From contig NZ_LBCQ02000019.1 in NCBI RefSeq assembly GCF_001014615.2, forward strand, positions 17,059 to 81,058: 64,000 nucleotides of DNA, read 5' to 3'. Origin of the DNA: Aquamicrobium sp. LC103 (GTDB lineage Bacteria > Pseudomonadota > Alphaproteobacteria > Rhizobiales > Rhizobiaceae). Positions 25,438 through 35,109 of the stretch are shown piece by piece; within the stretch, counting starts at the first letter, position 1; each line of letters starts with the position of its first letter. The notes beneath the pieces were generated by a model. That model worked only from the letters and a program-made list of their open reading frames with translations. It searched no databases and had not been told where the DNA came from. Both the position numbers and the translations under genes were made by a program.

Positions 25438-26760
25438 ATGGAGCGACGTGTATTTCTGAAGACGAGTCTCGCCCTCACGGCGGGAACCGTGCTGACAAGC
25501 CCCTTGCTGGCCCAGAGCAAGCAGCCGGTGAGCTGGTGGTACGAGACCGCGACACCCGCCAATCAGCGCCACATCCAGGAACTGATCATCGACAAGTTCA
25601 ACGAGCAGCACCCGGAATACAACTTGACCGTCGACTATCGGGGCGGCGAGCTCGACAAGCAGATGCGCGTGGCGCTTCTGTCCGGCACCGGACCGGACGT
25701 CGTCTATACGGCCGGGCCGAGCTATGTCGCACCGATGGCGCAGGCCGGGCAGCTCCTGGCGCTCGACGACTACGCGGAAAAATATGGCTGGAACGACCGC
25801 ATCCTGCCGGTTTTCCTCGAAATGGGTCGCTATGAGGGCACTCTCTACGCGCTTCCCAAGACCTACGAGACGCTCGGCCTCTTCTACAACAAGTCGCTGT
25901 TCGACGAGCATGGCTGGGCTACTCCGACCACCATCGCGGAACTCGAGACGCTCGCCGACAAGATGCTGGAAGCCAACATCGTGCCGTTCAGCGCGGGCAA
26001 TGCCCAGTGGCGGCCGGCCAACGAACACTACGTGACGATCGCACTGAACTCCATCGCAGGACCCGAAAACGTCCACAAGGCGCTCACCGGCGAACTGCCG
26101 TGGACGGCGGAGCCCTTCGTCGCGGCCATCACGAAGCTCAACGACTGGTGGCAGAAGGGCTATTTCGGGCGGAACTACTTCTCCCTGACGATCGAACAGG
26201 CGTTCGCCGAAATGGCGAGCGGTCGCGCCGGCATGCATCCCGGCGGCACGTGGCAATTCCAGCACCTGCCGACCTATTTCACGTCACAGAACCTCGAAGC
26301 CGGTTTCGTCGGGTTCCCGAGCGCCGACGAAATAGGCGATCCGATCTTCCCGCTCGGTGTCGGCTCGACGTTCTCGATCGCGGCGCAGGCTCAGAACCCG
26401 GACGGCGCGGCTGCCGTCATCGACTACGTCTTTTCGGACGAGCTCTACGGAGCGATGAATTCGGTCTGGCAGGGAGAATGGAACACGCCGCTGCGCGACC
26501 TTTCGAAGGTCGAGATCAGCGGGGAGGTGTCGCCGGTCTACAGCGCGACGATGGAGGAACTGGCCAAGTCCGTGGACGAGAGTGAATACGGCTACACGAC
26601 CTGGACCTTCATGCCGCCTGCCACGAACACCTACCTCGTGAGCGGAATAGAGGAAGTCTGGCTGGGCCGGACGACGGTCGAGGACTTCCTAGCGCAATTG
26701 GATAGCCGATTCCGCCAGGAGATGGCCGAAGGAAAAGTTCCGGCTATCCCGGCCCGCTGA
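25438..26760 (+). CDS. Sugar ABC transporter substrate-binding protein (family 1)
   Basis: A 440-residue periplasmic binding protein with a twin-Arg-like/Sec signal (ERRVFLKTSLALTAGTVL, residues ~2-19; RR followed by a hydrophobic stretch). It has family 1 features GTGPDVVYTAGPSYVAPMAQAG-like ligand segments (begins GTGPDVVYTAG, ~81) and a conserved GMHPGGTWQ region (~265). RBS AGGAGGAGA precedes the ATG. It delivers an oligosaccharide or glycoside to the two following permeases. A GC hairpin after the stop can protect its message and raise its level. Confidence 0.88.
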   Translation: MERRVFLKTSLALTAGTVLTSPLLAQSKQPVSWWYETATPANQRHIQELIIDKFNEQHPEYNLTVDYRGGELDKQMRVALLSGTGPDVVYTAGPSYVAPMAQAGQLLALDDYAEKYGWNDRILPVFLEMGRYEGTLYALPKTYETLGLFYNKSLFDEHGWATPTTIAELETLADKMLEANIVPFSAGNAQWRPANEHYVTIALNSIAGPENVHKALTGELPWTAEPFVAAITKLNDWWQKGYFGRNYFSLTIEQAFAEMASGRAGMHPGGTWQFQHLPTYFTSQNLEAGFVGFPSADEIGDPIFPLGVGSTFSIAAQAQNPDGAAAVIDYVFSDELYGAMNSVWQGEWNTPLRDLSKVEISGEVSPVYSATMEELAKSVDESEYGYTTWTFMPPATNTYLVSGIEEVWLGRTTVEDFLAQLDSRFRQEMAEGKVPAIPAR

Positions 26761-26778
26761 CCGCGCGCAAACCCAAAC

Positions 26779-26798
26779 GGGCGGCGCAAGCGCCGCCC
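26779..26798 (+). other. Intra-operon hairpin between binding protein and first permease
   Basis: GGGCGGCGC and GCGCCGCCC form a perfect 9-bp stem with a 2-base loop, 18 bases after the binding-protein stop. No T run follows. Such hairpins behind binding-protein genes usually stabilise the upstream mRNA segment and give excess binding protein over permease. Confidence 0.55.
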
Positions 26799-26814
26799 AA
26801 GCGGAGAAGCTACT

Positions 26815-27660
26815 TTGCACAGGCTCTATGTCGTCCCGACATTGATCATCAATGTGGTGATCATCCTGCTACCTGCCATGCTGACGATCGCACTCGCTTT
26901 CTTCAGGTGGGACGGTATCACCGCGCCCTCTTTCGTCGGGCTCCAGAATTTCCGGGAATTGTGGGCGGACAACGTGTTTTGGACCGCACTCACCAACAAC
27001 ATCATCTGGACCGCGATCTTCCTCACCCTCCCGATCGCCATGGGACTGCTCGCAGCGACGATGTTGTTGATCGCACGACGGGGCAGCCTCTTTTTCCAGG
27101 TCATCTACTTCCTGCCGATGATCATCGCCACGGCGATCATCGCGCGGATCTGGCAGGGCATGATCTACAGCCCCGTCAGCGGCATCAACGGTCTGCTGCA
27201 GCGTTTCGGCCTACCGACCTACGACCCCCTGACGCAGCCATCCACCGCGCTGCTGGGCATCGCGACCGTCGACCTGTGGCATTGGTGGGGCTTTCTCTGC
27301 GTGATCTTCTTCGCGGCGCTGAGGCAGGTGCCGCAGGAGCATATCGAGGCGGCAAGAATCGAAGGCGCCAACTTCTGGCAGATGATGCGCTACGTGCTGC
27401 TGCCCGCGATCCGGCCGACCATCACGCTGATGATGATCATGACGGTCATCTGGTCGTTCCTCGTCTTCGACTTCGTCTACATCCTCACGCAGGGCGGTCC
27501 CGCCTTTTCCAGCGAAGTCCTTTCGACAATGGCCTACCGAAGCGCATTCTACGACCTCGCCGTAGGCAAGGCCGCCGCCGTCGCCATCGTCATCAGCCTG
27601 TTCGGTCTCGCCGCGACGGCGTTTTACATCCAGGCGCAGGCGAGGGAGTTCGAGGAATGA
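26815..27660 (+). CDS. Sugar ABC transporter permease (MalF/UgpA type)
   Basis: A 281-residue membrane protein with TTG start at 26815 (GGAGAAG 26802-26808). It has six hydrophobic segments and the ATPase-contact EAA loop EHIEAARIEGANFWQMMRY (~180-198). It pairs with the MalG-type permease, whose ATG overlaps its stop. Its leading segment is short, without the extra large periplasmic loop of E. coli MalF. Confidence 0.9.
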   Translation: MHRLYVVPTLIINVVIILLPAMLTIALAFFRWDGITAPSFVGLQNFRELWADNVFWTALTNNIIWTAIFLTLPIAMGLLAATMLLIARRGSLFFQVIYFLPMIIATAIIARIWQGMIYSPVSGINGLLQRFGLPTYDPLTQPSTALLGIATVDLWHWWGFLCVIFFAALRQVPQEHIEAARIEGANFWQMMRYVLLPAIRPTITLMMIMTVIWSFLVFDFVYILTQGGPAFSSEVLSTMAYRSAFYDLAVGKAAAVAIVISLFGLAATAFYIQAQAREFEE

Positions 27661-28490
27661 GTCTCGTCGAAAGCCGCGTGACGCTCACGCTCACCTATAT
27701 CGCGCTCGCGATCCTGTTGGTGATAACCCTGTTCCCAGTTGCGCTGCTGCTGCTCAATTCGGTCAAGCCGGCCGCTCAGATCGTGCAGAACCCCCTCGCC
27801 TGGCCCGAAACCTTCAGGTGGGATAATTTCACCCGCGCCTGGCAGGACGCACGTTTCGGTCAAACGATGTGGAACTCGATCGTGTTGACCGCAACGACCA
27901 TCGTGCTGGTCTGCACGACGGCGTCGTTGACGGCCTATGTGCTGGCCAGACGCAAGATCAGGACGTGGAAGATCGTCACCTTCTACCTGCTGGCGACGAC
28001 CACCGCGCCGATCCAGCTCTTCCTGTTCCCGCTCTATTTCGGCTTTGCGCGGCTCGGACTTATCAACAATCCCTTCGCGGTGGCACTGATCTACACGGCG
28101 GTCTACTCGCCCTTCGCCATCATGCTGCTGCGTACTTATTTCCTTGCGGTTCCCAAGGAACTGGAAGAGGCCGCGCTGATCGACGGTGCGACGCACTGGC
28201 AGGTCTTCACCAGGGTGATGCTGCCGATCGTCTCGCCCGGCATCCTGACGGTCGCGCTGATCATCGGCCTGTATTCGTGGAACGAATTCCTGATCGCGAC
28301 GACCTTCCTGCAGCGCGCCGACCGGATGACGGCGGTCGTCTCCTTCTTCCTTCTAAGCGGCCAATACAGTTCCGACTGGGGAGAGATCATGGCCGCCGCC
28401 CTGATCATCGTGCTTCCCGTCGTAGTCCTTTTCGTCTTCCTGCAACGCCGGTTCATCGAAGGCATGGCGGGCGGGTCCGTCAAGGGCTGA
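27657..28490 (+). CDS. Sugar ABC transporter permease (MalG/UgpE type)
   Basis: A 277-residue membrane protein. Start at 27657 (ATGA overlap with the previous gene); a longer frame upstream is out of context. It has an N-terminal helix LTYIALAILLVITLFPVALL, EAA loop PKELEEAALIDGATHWQVF (~165-183) and the typical C-terminal FIEGMAGGSVKG ending of MalG-type permeases. Confidence 0.92.
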   Translation: MSLVESRVTLTLTYIALAILLVITLFPVALLLLNSVKPAAQIVQNPLAWPETFRWDNFTRAWQDARFGQTMWNSIVLTATTIVLVCTTASLTAYVLARRKIRTWKIVTFYLLATTTAPIQLFLFPLYFGFARLGLINNPFAVALIYTAVYSPFAIMLLRTYFLAVPKELEEAALIDGATHWQVFTRVMLPIVSPGILTVALIIGLYSWNEFLIATTFLQRADRMTAVVSFFLLSGQYSSDWGEIMAAALIIVLPVVVLFVFLQRRFIEGMAGGSVKG

Positions 28491-28506
28491 TCGAAATCCG
28501 AACCGA

Positions 28507-30624
28507 ATGGAGTCCACAGTGAGCATTCCCAACGACTATCTTGAACGTGTCTATGCCGGCGTCCTCGGCAAGCTGATCGGAGTGTATCTCGGCAGACCGT
28601 TCGAGAACTGGACGTACCAACGGATCATGGAGGAGCTCGGGCCGATAGAATATTACGTGCACGAGCGTCTCAATCAGCCTCTGGTGGTAACCGACGACGA
28701 CGTCGCGGGCACGTTCACCTTCGTACGTGCGCTCGAGGATTACGGCATATCGCCCGATCTCAAGGCGGAAGACATCGGCAAGGCCTGGCTCAACTACATC
28801 ATCGAGGAACGGTCGATCCTTTGGTGGGGCGGCATCGGAAACTCCACCGAGCACACCGCATGGCTCAATCTGAAACGCGGGGTTCCGGCTCCACGGTCGG
28901 GTTCCATCGAACTCAACGGCCACACAGTCGCCGAACAGATCGGGGCTCAGATATTCATCGACGGCTGGGCGCTGGTCGCGCCGGGACAGCCGGAGCTTGC
29001 GGCCCGGCTGGCCGAGCAGGCGGGCAAGGTCAGTCATGACGGCGAGTCCGTCTACGCGGCCATGCTGTGGGCCGCGATGGAGGCTGAAGCGTTTCGCACG
29101 AAGGACATCGACAAGCTGATCGATGTCGGATTGTCCGTCATCCCTTCCGACAGCACGATTGCACGCCTGATCGCCGACATCAGGAAATGGCACGCTGAAA
29201 ACCGCGACTGGGAGGCCACGCGTCAGCTCATCCAGGACAATTACGGCTACGATAAATATCCGGGCAACTGCCACGTCGTGCCCAATCACGCGCTGATGAT
29301 CATGTCGGTGCTCTACGCACCCGACGATTTCCAGAAGGCGCAGATGATCGTCAACACGTCCGGCTGGGATACGGACTGCAATGCAGGAAATGTCGGATGC
29401 CTGTTGGGAATCATGCTCGGACTGGATGGGCTGGAAGCGGGGCCGGACTGGCGAGGTCCGATCGCCGACCGCATGCTGATATCGTCGGCCGATGGCGGCA
29501 ATTCGATCAACGATGCCGTACGCATCAGCTACTATCTCGCCAATCTCGGCCTGCAACTGGCCGGCTCCAATCCGCTGGAGAAACCAAAGGACGGCGCGCA
29601 GTTGCATTTCTCGTTGCCCGGCAGCCGCCACGGGTTCCGCAAGCAGGACGGTTTCGCCGCCAATGCGCACGTTATCGTCGGCAACGAGGAGAGTGGGCCT
29701 TCGCGTGCGCTCGCCATCCGCTACTCCGCACTGGGACCGGGTCAATTCGCGGCGGCGACCTCGCCCACCTTCTCCCCCCGCGAGATGCTCGAGATGCGCA
29801 CATACGACTTGATGGCCACGCCGCTCGTCTATCCCGGCCAGACGCTGAAGGCGCGCCTGATCGCGCCTGCCGACAACAAGGGGAAGGTCGAGGCACGGCT
29901 GAGGATCCGGGTGTACGATTCAAGCGACCAGTTGAGCGACATCGATGGCGATGCCGTGGTGCTCGCACCGGGAAAGGAGACGACGCTGGAGTGGAGGCTT
30001 CCCGATCTCGGCGGCCAGCCGATCGCCGAGATCGGGATAGTTTTGACGTCGACGGACCGGCGCGCTGACGGTCGCGTTCTCGTCGACTGGATGCGATGGG
30101 ACGGGGCACCCGAAGTCACGCTTCGACGGCCCGACGGCGACGGCGACTTCTGGCGCATGGCTTGGGTCAACGGCGTCAGCTTCTTCTCGAAACGGTTCCG
30201 CAAGAGCTTCCGGATTTCGCAAAGCCGCGACGAGGGCCTGGTCGCACATGGAACGCGGCAATGGACAGACTACACGGTGAAGTCGAGCATCGTGCTCCAC
30301 CTCGGCAATCACGGTGGCGTCGCCGTGCGCGTTCAGGGGCAGCGGCGCTACTATTGCGTTCGCATCACCCGGGACAACCGGCTCGAGATCGTCCGCGTCC
30401 GCGACGACGAGCGTGAAGTGTTGGCAAGCACCGCGTTCGATTGCGAGTTCGAGACCGAGGTTCCGGTGAACATCCGCGTGTCCGGCGACCGCATAACGTC
30501 CGAGGTCGGCGGCAAGCACATCGAAGCGACGGACACGTCGGACAAGCGTTTCCGGGACGGCGGCATCGGGCTGGTCGTGAACGAGGGCGCGCTCTCGGCC
30601 GACTATGTGACCGTGTCGGCCTGA
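28507..30624 (+). CDS. ADP-ribosylglycohydrolase-family enzyme with C-terminal beta-sandwich domains
   Basis: A 705-residue protein with two parts. Residues ~10-355 show the ADP-ribosylglycohydrolase (DraG/ARH) fold: GVLGKLIGVYLG, acidic motif VTDDDVAGTFTF (~60-71), GGIGNSTEH and late metal motif GWDTDCNAGNVGC (~283-295). Residues ~370-705 are predicted beta-rich: one domain with a stretch near VYPGQTLKARLIAP, then a LamG/DUF1080-like domain (WTDYTVKSSIVLHL, GGIGLVVNEG). No signal peptide, so it acts in the cytoplasm. It lies inside a sugar ABC operon, so it probably cleaves an imported N- or O-glycoside rather than ADP-ribosyl protein. GTG at 28519 is an alternative start. Confidence 0.83.
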   Translation: MESTVSIPNDYLERVYAGVLGKLIGVYLGRPFENWTYQRIMEELGPIEYYVHERLNQPLVVTDDDVAGTFTFVRALEDYGISPDLKAEDIGKAWLNYIIEERSILWWGGIGNSTEHTAWLNLKRGVPAPRSGSIELNGHTVAEQIGAQIFIDGWALVAPGQPELAARLAEQAGKVSHDGESVYAAMLWAAMEAEAFRTKDIDKLIDVGLSVIPSDSTIARLIADIRKWHAENRDWEATRQLIQDNYGYDKYPGNCHVVPNHALMIMSVLYAPDDFQKAQMIVNTSGWDTDCNAGNVGCLLGIMLGLDGLEAGPDWRGPIADRMLISSADGGNSINDAVRISYYLANLGLQLAGSNPLEKPKDGAQLHFSLPGSRHGFRKQDGFAANAHVIVGNEESGPSRALAIRYSALGPGQFAAATSPTFSPREMLEMRTYDLMATPLVYPGQTLKARLIAPADNKGKVEARLRIRVYDSSDQLSDIDGDAVVLAPGKETTLEWRLPDLGGQPIAEIGIVLTSTDRRADGRVLVDWMRWDGAPEVTLRRPDGDGDFWRMAWVNGVSFFSKRFRKSFRISQSRDEGLVAHGTRQWTDYTVKSSIVLHLGNHGGVAVRVQGQRRYYCVRITRDNRLEIVRVRDDEREVLASTAFDCEFETEVPVNIRVSGDRITSEVGGKHIEATDTSDKRFRDGGIGLVVNEGALSADYVTVSA

Positions 30625-30660
30625 CCGTGACGCCGCGAAATCCGGATTGAGGAGATTGTC

Positions 30661-31725
30661 TTGGCTACTGTGACGCTGAACGAGGTTCGCAAGACCTATG
30701 GCGGCCATGAGGTCGTGCATGGCGTATCGGTCGATATAGAGGATGGCGAATTCGTCGTGCTCGTCGGCCCATCCGGATGCGGGAAATCCACGCTGCTGCG
30801 CATGATCGCGGGACTAGAAACGATAACGGCCGGCACGATCAGCATCGGCGGCAAGGTCGTCAACGATGTCGCGCCCAAGGAACGCGACATCTCGATGGTG
30901 TTCCAGAACTATGCGCTCTATCCGCATATGACGGTGGCCCAGAACATGGCGTTCTCGCTCACCCTGGCCGGAGCGGCCGCGGACGAAAAGAAGCGGAAAG
31001 TGGCGCAAGCCGCGGAAATCCTCGGCCTGACGCCGCTTCTCGGTCGCTACCCGAGACAGTTGTCCGGCGGCCAGCGACAGCGCGTCGCAATGGGTCGCTC
31101 GATTGTCCGCAATCCGCAGGTTTTCCTCTTCGACGAACCTCTGTCCAATCTAGATGCAAAGCTTCGCGTCGCCATGCGCGCTGAGATAAAGGGCCTCCAC
31201 AGGCGCCTGCGGAGCACGACCGTGTACGTAACACACGATCAGGTCGAGGCGATGACGATGGCGGACAAGATCGTGGTTCTGCAGTCGGGAAAGATCGAGC
31301 AGATCGGTACGCCCCTGGAACTCTACGACCGCCCAGCGAACGCATTCGTCGCGCAGTTCATCGGGTCCCCGTCGATGAACATCTTGAAGGCGAGGCGGGT
31401 TGGATCGGAACTTCAAATGCCCGATGGGCGCGCACTTGGCGTTCCACCTCCCCGGAATCTGGCGGATGGCGCGGAGGTGTTGCTCGGCAAGCGCCCCGAA
31501 CATATCCGCATCGCCCAGACCGATGGCGTTGAAGTCCGTACAAAGGTCATCGAGCCGACCGGCTCAGAGACCTTTGTGCAGTTCGAAAGCGTCGGAGGCG
31601 AAATTGGCGCACTGTTCAGGGACCGCATCGACCTGCGGGAAGAGGCCCCGATGCGGATCGACCTTGCCCGCGGTCCTACCCATTTCTTCGACACCGGATC
31701 AGGTCACCGCTTCATACCCGAATAA
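30661..31725 (+). CDS. Sugar ABC transporter ATP-binding protein (UgpC/MsmX type)
   Basis: A 354-residue ATPase with TTG start at 30661 (AGGAG 30650-30654). Walker [10 protein letters not shown] (~39-47), signature [13 protein letters not shown] (~135-147), Walker [13 protein letters not shown] (~155-166) and H-loop VTHDQVEA are intact; a C-terminal TOBE regulatory domain follows (~240-354). It powers the two permeases encoded at 26815-28490. Last gene of the operon that starts with lacI. Confidence 0.93.
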   Translation: MATVTLNEVRKTYGGHEVVHGVSVDIEDGEFVVLVGPSGCGKSTLLRMIAGLETITAGTISIGGKVVNDVAPKERDISMVFQNYALYPHMTVAQNMAFSLTLAGAAADEKKRKVAQAAEILGLTPLLGRYPRQLSGGQRQRVAMGRSIVRNPQVFLFDEPLSNLDAKLRVAMRAEIKGLHRRLRSTTVYVTHDQVEAMTMADKIVVLQSGKIEQIGTPLELYDRPANAFVAQFIGSPSMNILKARRVGSELQMPDGRALGVPPPRNLADGAEVLLGKRPEHIRIAQTDGVEVRTKVIEPTGSETFVQFESVGGEIGALFRDRIDLREEAPMRIDLARGPTHFFDTGSGHRFIPE

Positions 31726-31770
31726 GGTATTCGCCTGAGCTATCCGTGGGCGTTCTCAAGAAATAGGCAC

Positions 31771-32748
31771 TCACAACGAGGCATCGACACCCCTTCCGGT
31801 GCGCTGTGCAGCATCCCAGCAATGATAGGCGCAGGCGATGTCCTGCGTCGCGATACCGAGCGAACGATAAAGCGTGATGGCCTGATCGTCGGTGCGGCCC
31901 GACGCGCCGCCGTTGAGTACTTCGCCGATTTCGGCTACGATATGGTCCTTACCAATCGTGCCAGCATTGATCATGTCTACTATTTCCCCGGCCTGCACAA
32001 AGGTCGAATGACGGTAGTCGGCGAAGACCTGAGCGCGCAGCACCGTCTCGTCGTCGATCTCGCGCTTGGATGGGATCGACGCACCGACGACATTGAGGTG
32101 CGTGCCCCTTGAAATCCAAGCGCCCTGCAATATCGGGGTGGGTGCGCTCGTGACGGTGCAGACGATATCGGCGCCCGTCGCGGTCGCCCTGACGTCGGTT
32201 CCGGAAGAGACCGTCAGATGCGGATACTTGCTGCGGGCGTATTCAGCGAAGTTGGCGGCCGATTTCTCGGTCCGGCTCGCGACGCGCAGCTCCGTGATCG
32301 GACGGATCGCGATCATCGCGTCGAGGTGATGACGCGCCTGCTCTCCCGCCCCCACCATCGCGAGAACGGCTGAATTTTCGCGCGACAATGCGCGCGTCGC
32401 GACCGCGCTGGCGGCGGCGGTGCGCAAGGCGGTCAGCGGCCCGCCATCCATAATGGCGATTGCGGTTCCGTGCTCCGACTCAAACAACACCATCGCGCCC
32501 TGATGCGACGAGTATCCCGCCGCCGCGTTGCCGGGAAACAGGCTGACCAGCTTGATGCCATGGCAGGGCGGATTGCGCATCATGCCGGGCATGATGCCCA
32601 TCATGTTGGGTCCGCCGGCAGCCATGGTAGAGCGCAGCGGCAATTCGGCTTCGCCGCGAGAGGTGGCGGCCATGGCCATGGCGACCACCTCGATCGCGGT
32701 TTCCGGCGGCAGCAACACCTCGACGTCTTCGCGGGAGAGAACGATCAT
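31771..32748 (-). CDS. Ornithine cyclodeaminase/mu-crystallin-family protein
   Basis: A 325-residue NAD(P)-binding protein. Start at the ATG at 32748, overlapping the hydrolase stop (ATGA); nine extra residues would precede it otherwise. It has family marks LPLRSTM (~45), GIKLVSLFPGN (~70-80), the Rossmann core LAMVGAGEQARHHLDA (~128-143) and DIVCTVTSAPTPIL (~190). Members include ornithine cyclodeaminase, alanine dehydrogenase and imine (ketimine) reductases. Last gene of the TRAP/MlrC operon; it probably acts on an amino or imino acid released by the upstream hydrolases. Confidence 0.87.
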   Translation of the reverse strand: MIVLSREDVEVLLPPETAIEVVAMAMAATSRGEAELPLRSTMAAGGPNMMGIMPGMMRNPPCHGIKLVSLFPGNAAAGYSSHQGAMVLFESEHGTAIAIMDGGPLTALRTAAASAVATRALSRENSAVLAMVGAGEQARHHLDAMIAIRPITELRVASRTEKSAANFAEYARSKYPHLTVSSGTDVRATATGADIVCTVTSAPTPILQGAWISRGTHLNVVGASIPSKREIDDETVLRAQVFADYRHSTFVQAGEIVDMINAGTIGKDHIVAEIGEVLNGGASGRTDDQAITLYRSLGIATQDIACAYHCWDAAQRTGRGVDASL

Positions 32749-33602
32749 AGCGCGCGTACTCCGGCATTGCCCCAAGCGGTGGAACCGGTTGACACCAGCC
32801 CTAGCTGCTCCTCCAGAATGGCGGTGTAGAGCTCGGGACGCACGGCATAGGGGAAATGACCCCCGCTCTCGAAGCGGTAGGCAATCCCAGGCTTGAGCAC
32901 GGCACGCACCTCTTCGCGCATGAATAGCGGAATCAACGGATCGTCCGCGCCTTCGATTGTGACGATGTTTCCCGACGGCACGCCGACCGGCGGAAGCTGC
33001 GGCGCATACTTGATGCCCTTGAGGCGGTTGCGAAGCTCACGCTCGGGGATGCGGCCGCCGACTTCGCCCAGAAGCAGCTCAACCATCTCGCGCTGGTCGG
33101 GATGCGTATCTGCCCAGGCGGTGAGCCCTCGACGGAAACCGGCGCGAAGCTCCGCGATCGGAGCCGCGTCGAGGTCGGAAATATAGGGTGGGGTCTGGCT
33201 GACCGGCGCGGTGTCGTGGAGCGTGTTAGCCGCGATCAGGCGCGCGACGCGCGCCGGATGGGTGGCGGCGATGTATTGCGCGAAATAGCCACCCAGCGAC
33301 GAGCCCAGCATGGTTGCATTGTCGATGCCGCGTGCGTCGAGCAGCGCCGTCAGGTCGCCGGTCCATTCTGCCACGCCGCCGGTTTCCGGATAAGTAACTG
33401 AGAGGATGCGCGCGCGACCCTCAAGTGCGGCCATTTGCTGCCAGAAGATGTCGCCGCGCCCGAGCGTGCCGGGGATCAGCAACAAGACAGGACCGTTGCC
33501 GGCAAGCTCGACAACGCCCCATTCGCGCCCATTGAGCATAACGCGTTCTTCCGGATGTTCAGCGGCAAAGCGGTCTCTGGATTCGATCAATGCGTTTGTC
33601 AT
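32745..33602 (-). CDS. Alpha/beta hydrolase
   Basis: A 285-residue alpha/beta hydrolase. Start at 33602 overlaps the MlrC-like stop (ATGA); the longer frame upstream is a shadow of that gene. It has oxyanion segment LLIPGTLGRGD (~37-47), nucleophile elbow GSSLGG (Ser ~101), an acidic site EGADDPLIP (~222) and a GGHFPY His (~250). Cytoplasmic. It is placed between a metallopeptidase-like enzyme and an OCD-family dehydrogenase in one transcript. Ester, lactone or amide substrate unknown. Confidence 0.85.
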   Translation of the reverse strand: MTNALIESRDRFAAEHPEERVMLNGREWGVVELAGNGPVLLLIPGTLGRGDIFWQQMAALEGRARILSVTYPETGGVAEWTGDLTALLDARGIDNATMLGSSLGGYFAQYIAATHPARVARLIAANTLHDTAPVSQTPPYISDLDAAPIAELRAGFRRGLTAWADTHPDQREMVELLLGEVGGRIPERELRNRLKGIKYAPQLPPVGVPSGNIVTIEGADDPLIPLFMREEVRAVLKPGIAYRFESGGHFPYAVRPELYTAILEEQLGLVSTGSTAWGNAGVRAL

Positions 33603-35053
33603 GCGAACGGGTCTTCCATTTTCGGCCAGTAGTTGGGTGCGCGTTTGATGTAGGCGATGTTGGCGTAGTCGGGTGTGATCGAGCCCGGCGTCGCGACATG
33701 AATGACCTCGGCAGCGATGGGCGCGAAGCCGGCGTGGAAATGCTGCGAGGATTTCACGCAGACCAGCTTCCTCGACGCTAGGTCGATGCCGAGGCCGGTA
33801 TAGGCTTCGGGATGGAAGGTCTGGGTGCGCAGGTCGTTGACGACGATATCGACGCCGTCGCATTCCAACCATGCCATATTGCCGAGCGGGATCGGCAGAT
33901 CGCCAAAGCGTTGTGACAGATCAGAGGCGAGCCGGCGGATGGTGACGCGTAGGTCGAGCGGGTCGCCGGACATGGGGCCATATTTTCCGCCAAGCCGCAG
34001 GTTGAGCGTTGCCCCTTCGTCGGCCTCGCGGCAGATGCGCATCGCCATCGGATCCCAGAAAATGCCGACGACGGCGTTGGTGATGCCACGATCGAGGATC
34101 GCCCTGAGCAGGAAGGTCGCATCTCCCGGCGCGCCGCCACCGGCATTGTCAGCGACATCGGCAAGCACAACCGGCCCGAAGGCGTGCTCCATGCCACGGT
34201 CGAGCGCGGCGTCGATGGTCGGGTGGGTGCGATTGAGGCGGCCGCGGATAGACAGAAGTTCGCCGGCGAGTTCCTTTGCGAGCGCTTCTGCCTGAGCGGC
34301 GTTGCCGTTGGTGGTGACGAGGCTGCGCGCGCCGGCGCGTGGGTGGTCGCCCCAGGGGAAGCCATGAACCAGCCCGACATGCAGAACGCCATCCTTCCCT
34401 TCGCGCGCGCTCATGCCGTCGACGAACGAACGCATCGGCTCGTAGGGCGTGTGCATAGCACAAATGATGCGGCAGTCATGGTCGCGCATCACCGGATTGG
34501 TGCGGCCCTCCGCAGCGTCGACGGCGAGCGCGAATAGATCGCGTGCGCGGTCGGGGACGTCCACATGTGGATATTCCTTATATGGAACCAGCAGCGTTGC
34601 GTTCTCCATCATCATGTCAGTGAGATGAGAGTGCGGGTCGAGCAAGCCGCCGATAATCACCTTGTCACCGGCGATCTTGCGGCAATGGGAGATGAGATCG
34701 CCTTCGCAGTCGTCGTAGCCATCGGCGATCATGGCGCCGTGCATCGACAGGAGCACGATATCCACCGGCATCGCGGCGCGCAGATTGTCGAGGATTTCGC
34801 CGCGCAGCGTCTCGTAGGTCGAGCGGACCGTTGGACCGGCGGGCTGGGCGACAGCCATCAAACCCTCGGTGATGTCCCATCCACGCTCCGTCGCGGCGTG
34901 CTTCCAGATATGCAGCGGCGCTGTCCAGTATTGCAGCGGCTGCGCGGTGGCGTCGCCGTGGTAGATACCACCTTCCTCAAAGCTCAGCATGCCCGTGGGC
35001 AGAGGCGAGAACGTGTTCGTCTCGGTGACAAGACCGGCCATGAACATCTTCAT
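33599..35053 (-). CDS. M81-family metallopeptidase (MlrC/microcystinase C-like)
   Basis: A 484-residue protein of the MlrC family (DUF1485 N-terminal plus MlrC C-terminal domains). Start at 35053 (AGAGAGGCG upstream); an earlier in-frame start 18 codons up lacks an RBS. It begins FMAGLVTETNTFSP, the MlrC hallmark, then LSMHGAMIADGYDDCEGD (~112-129) and DPHSHLT (~152), which carry the zinc ligands; the C-terminal domain begins near ADVADNAGGGAPGD. MlrC cleaves a linear microcystin fragment; here it more likely opens a small amide or peptide brought in by the TRAP system. Confidence 0.88.
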   Translation of the reverse strand: MKMFMAGLVTETNTFSPLPTGMLSFEEGGIYHGDATAQPLQYWTAPLHIWKHAATERGWDITEGLMAVAQPAGPTVRSTYETLRGEILDNLRAAMPVDIVLLSMHGAMIADGYDDCEGDLISHCRKIAGDKVIIGGLLDPHSHLTDMMMENATLLVPYKEYPHVDVPDRARDLFALAVDAAEGRTNPVMRDHDCRIICAMHTPYEPMRSFVDGMSAREGKDGVLHVGLVHGFPWGDHPRAGARSLVTTNGNAAQAEALAKELAGELLSIRGRLNRTHPTIDAALDRGMEHAFGPVVLADVADNAGGGAPGDATFLLRAILDRGITNAVVGIFWDPMAMRICREADEGATLNLRLGGKYGPMSGDPLDLRVTIRRLASDLSQRFGDLPIPLGNMAWLECDGVDIVVNDLRTQTFHPEAYTGLGIDLASRKLVCVKSSQHFHAGFAPIAAEVIHVATPGSITPDYANIAYIKRAPNYWPKMEDPFA

Positions 35054-35109
35054 TGTGTCGCCTCTCTGGTAACTCCTGTGCGTTGCGACGAAAGGCGGGA
35101 TCGACACCT

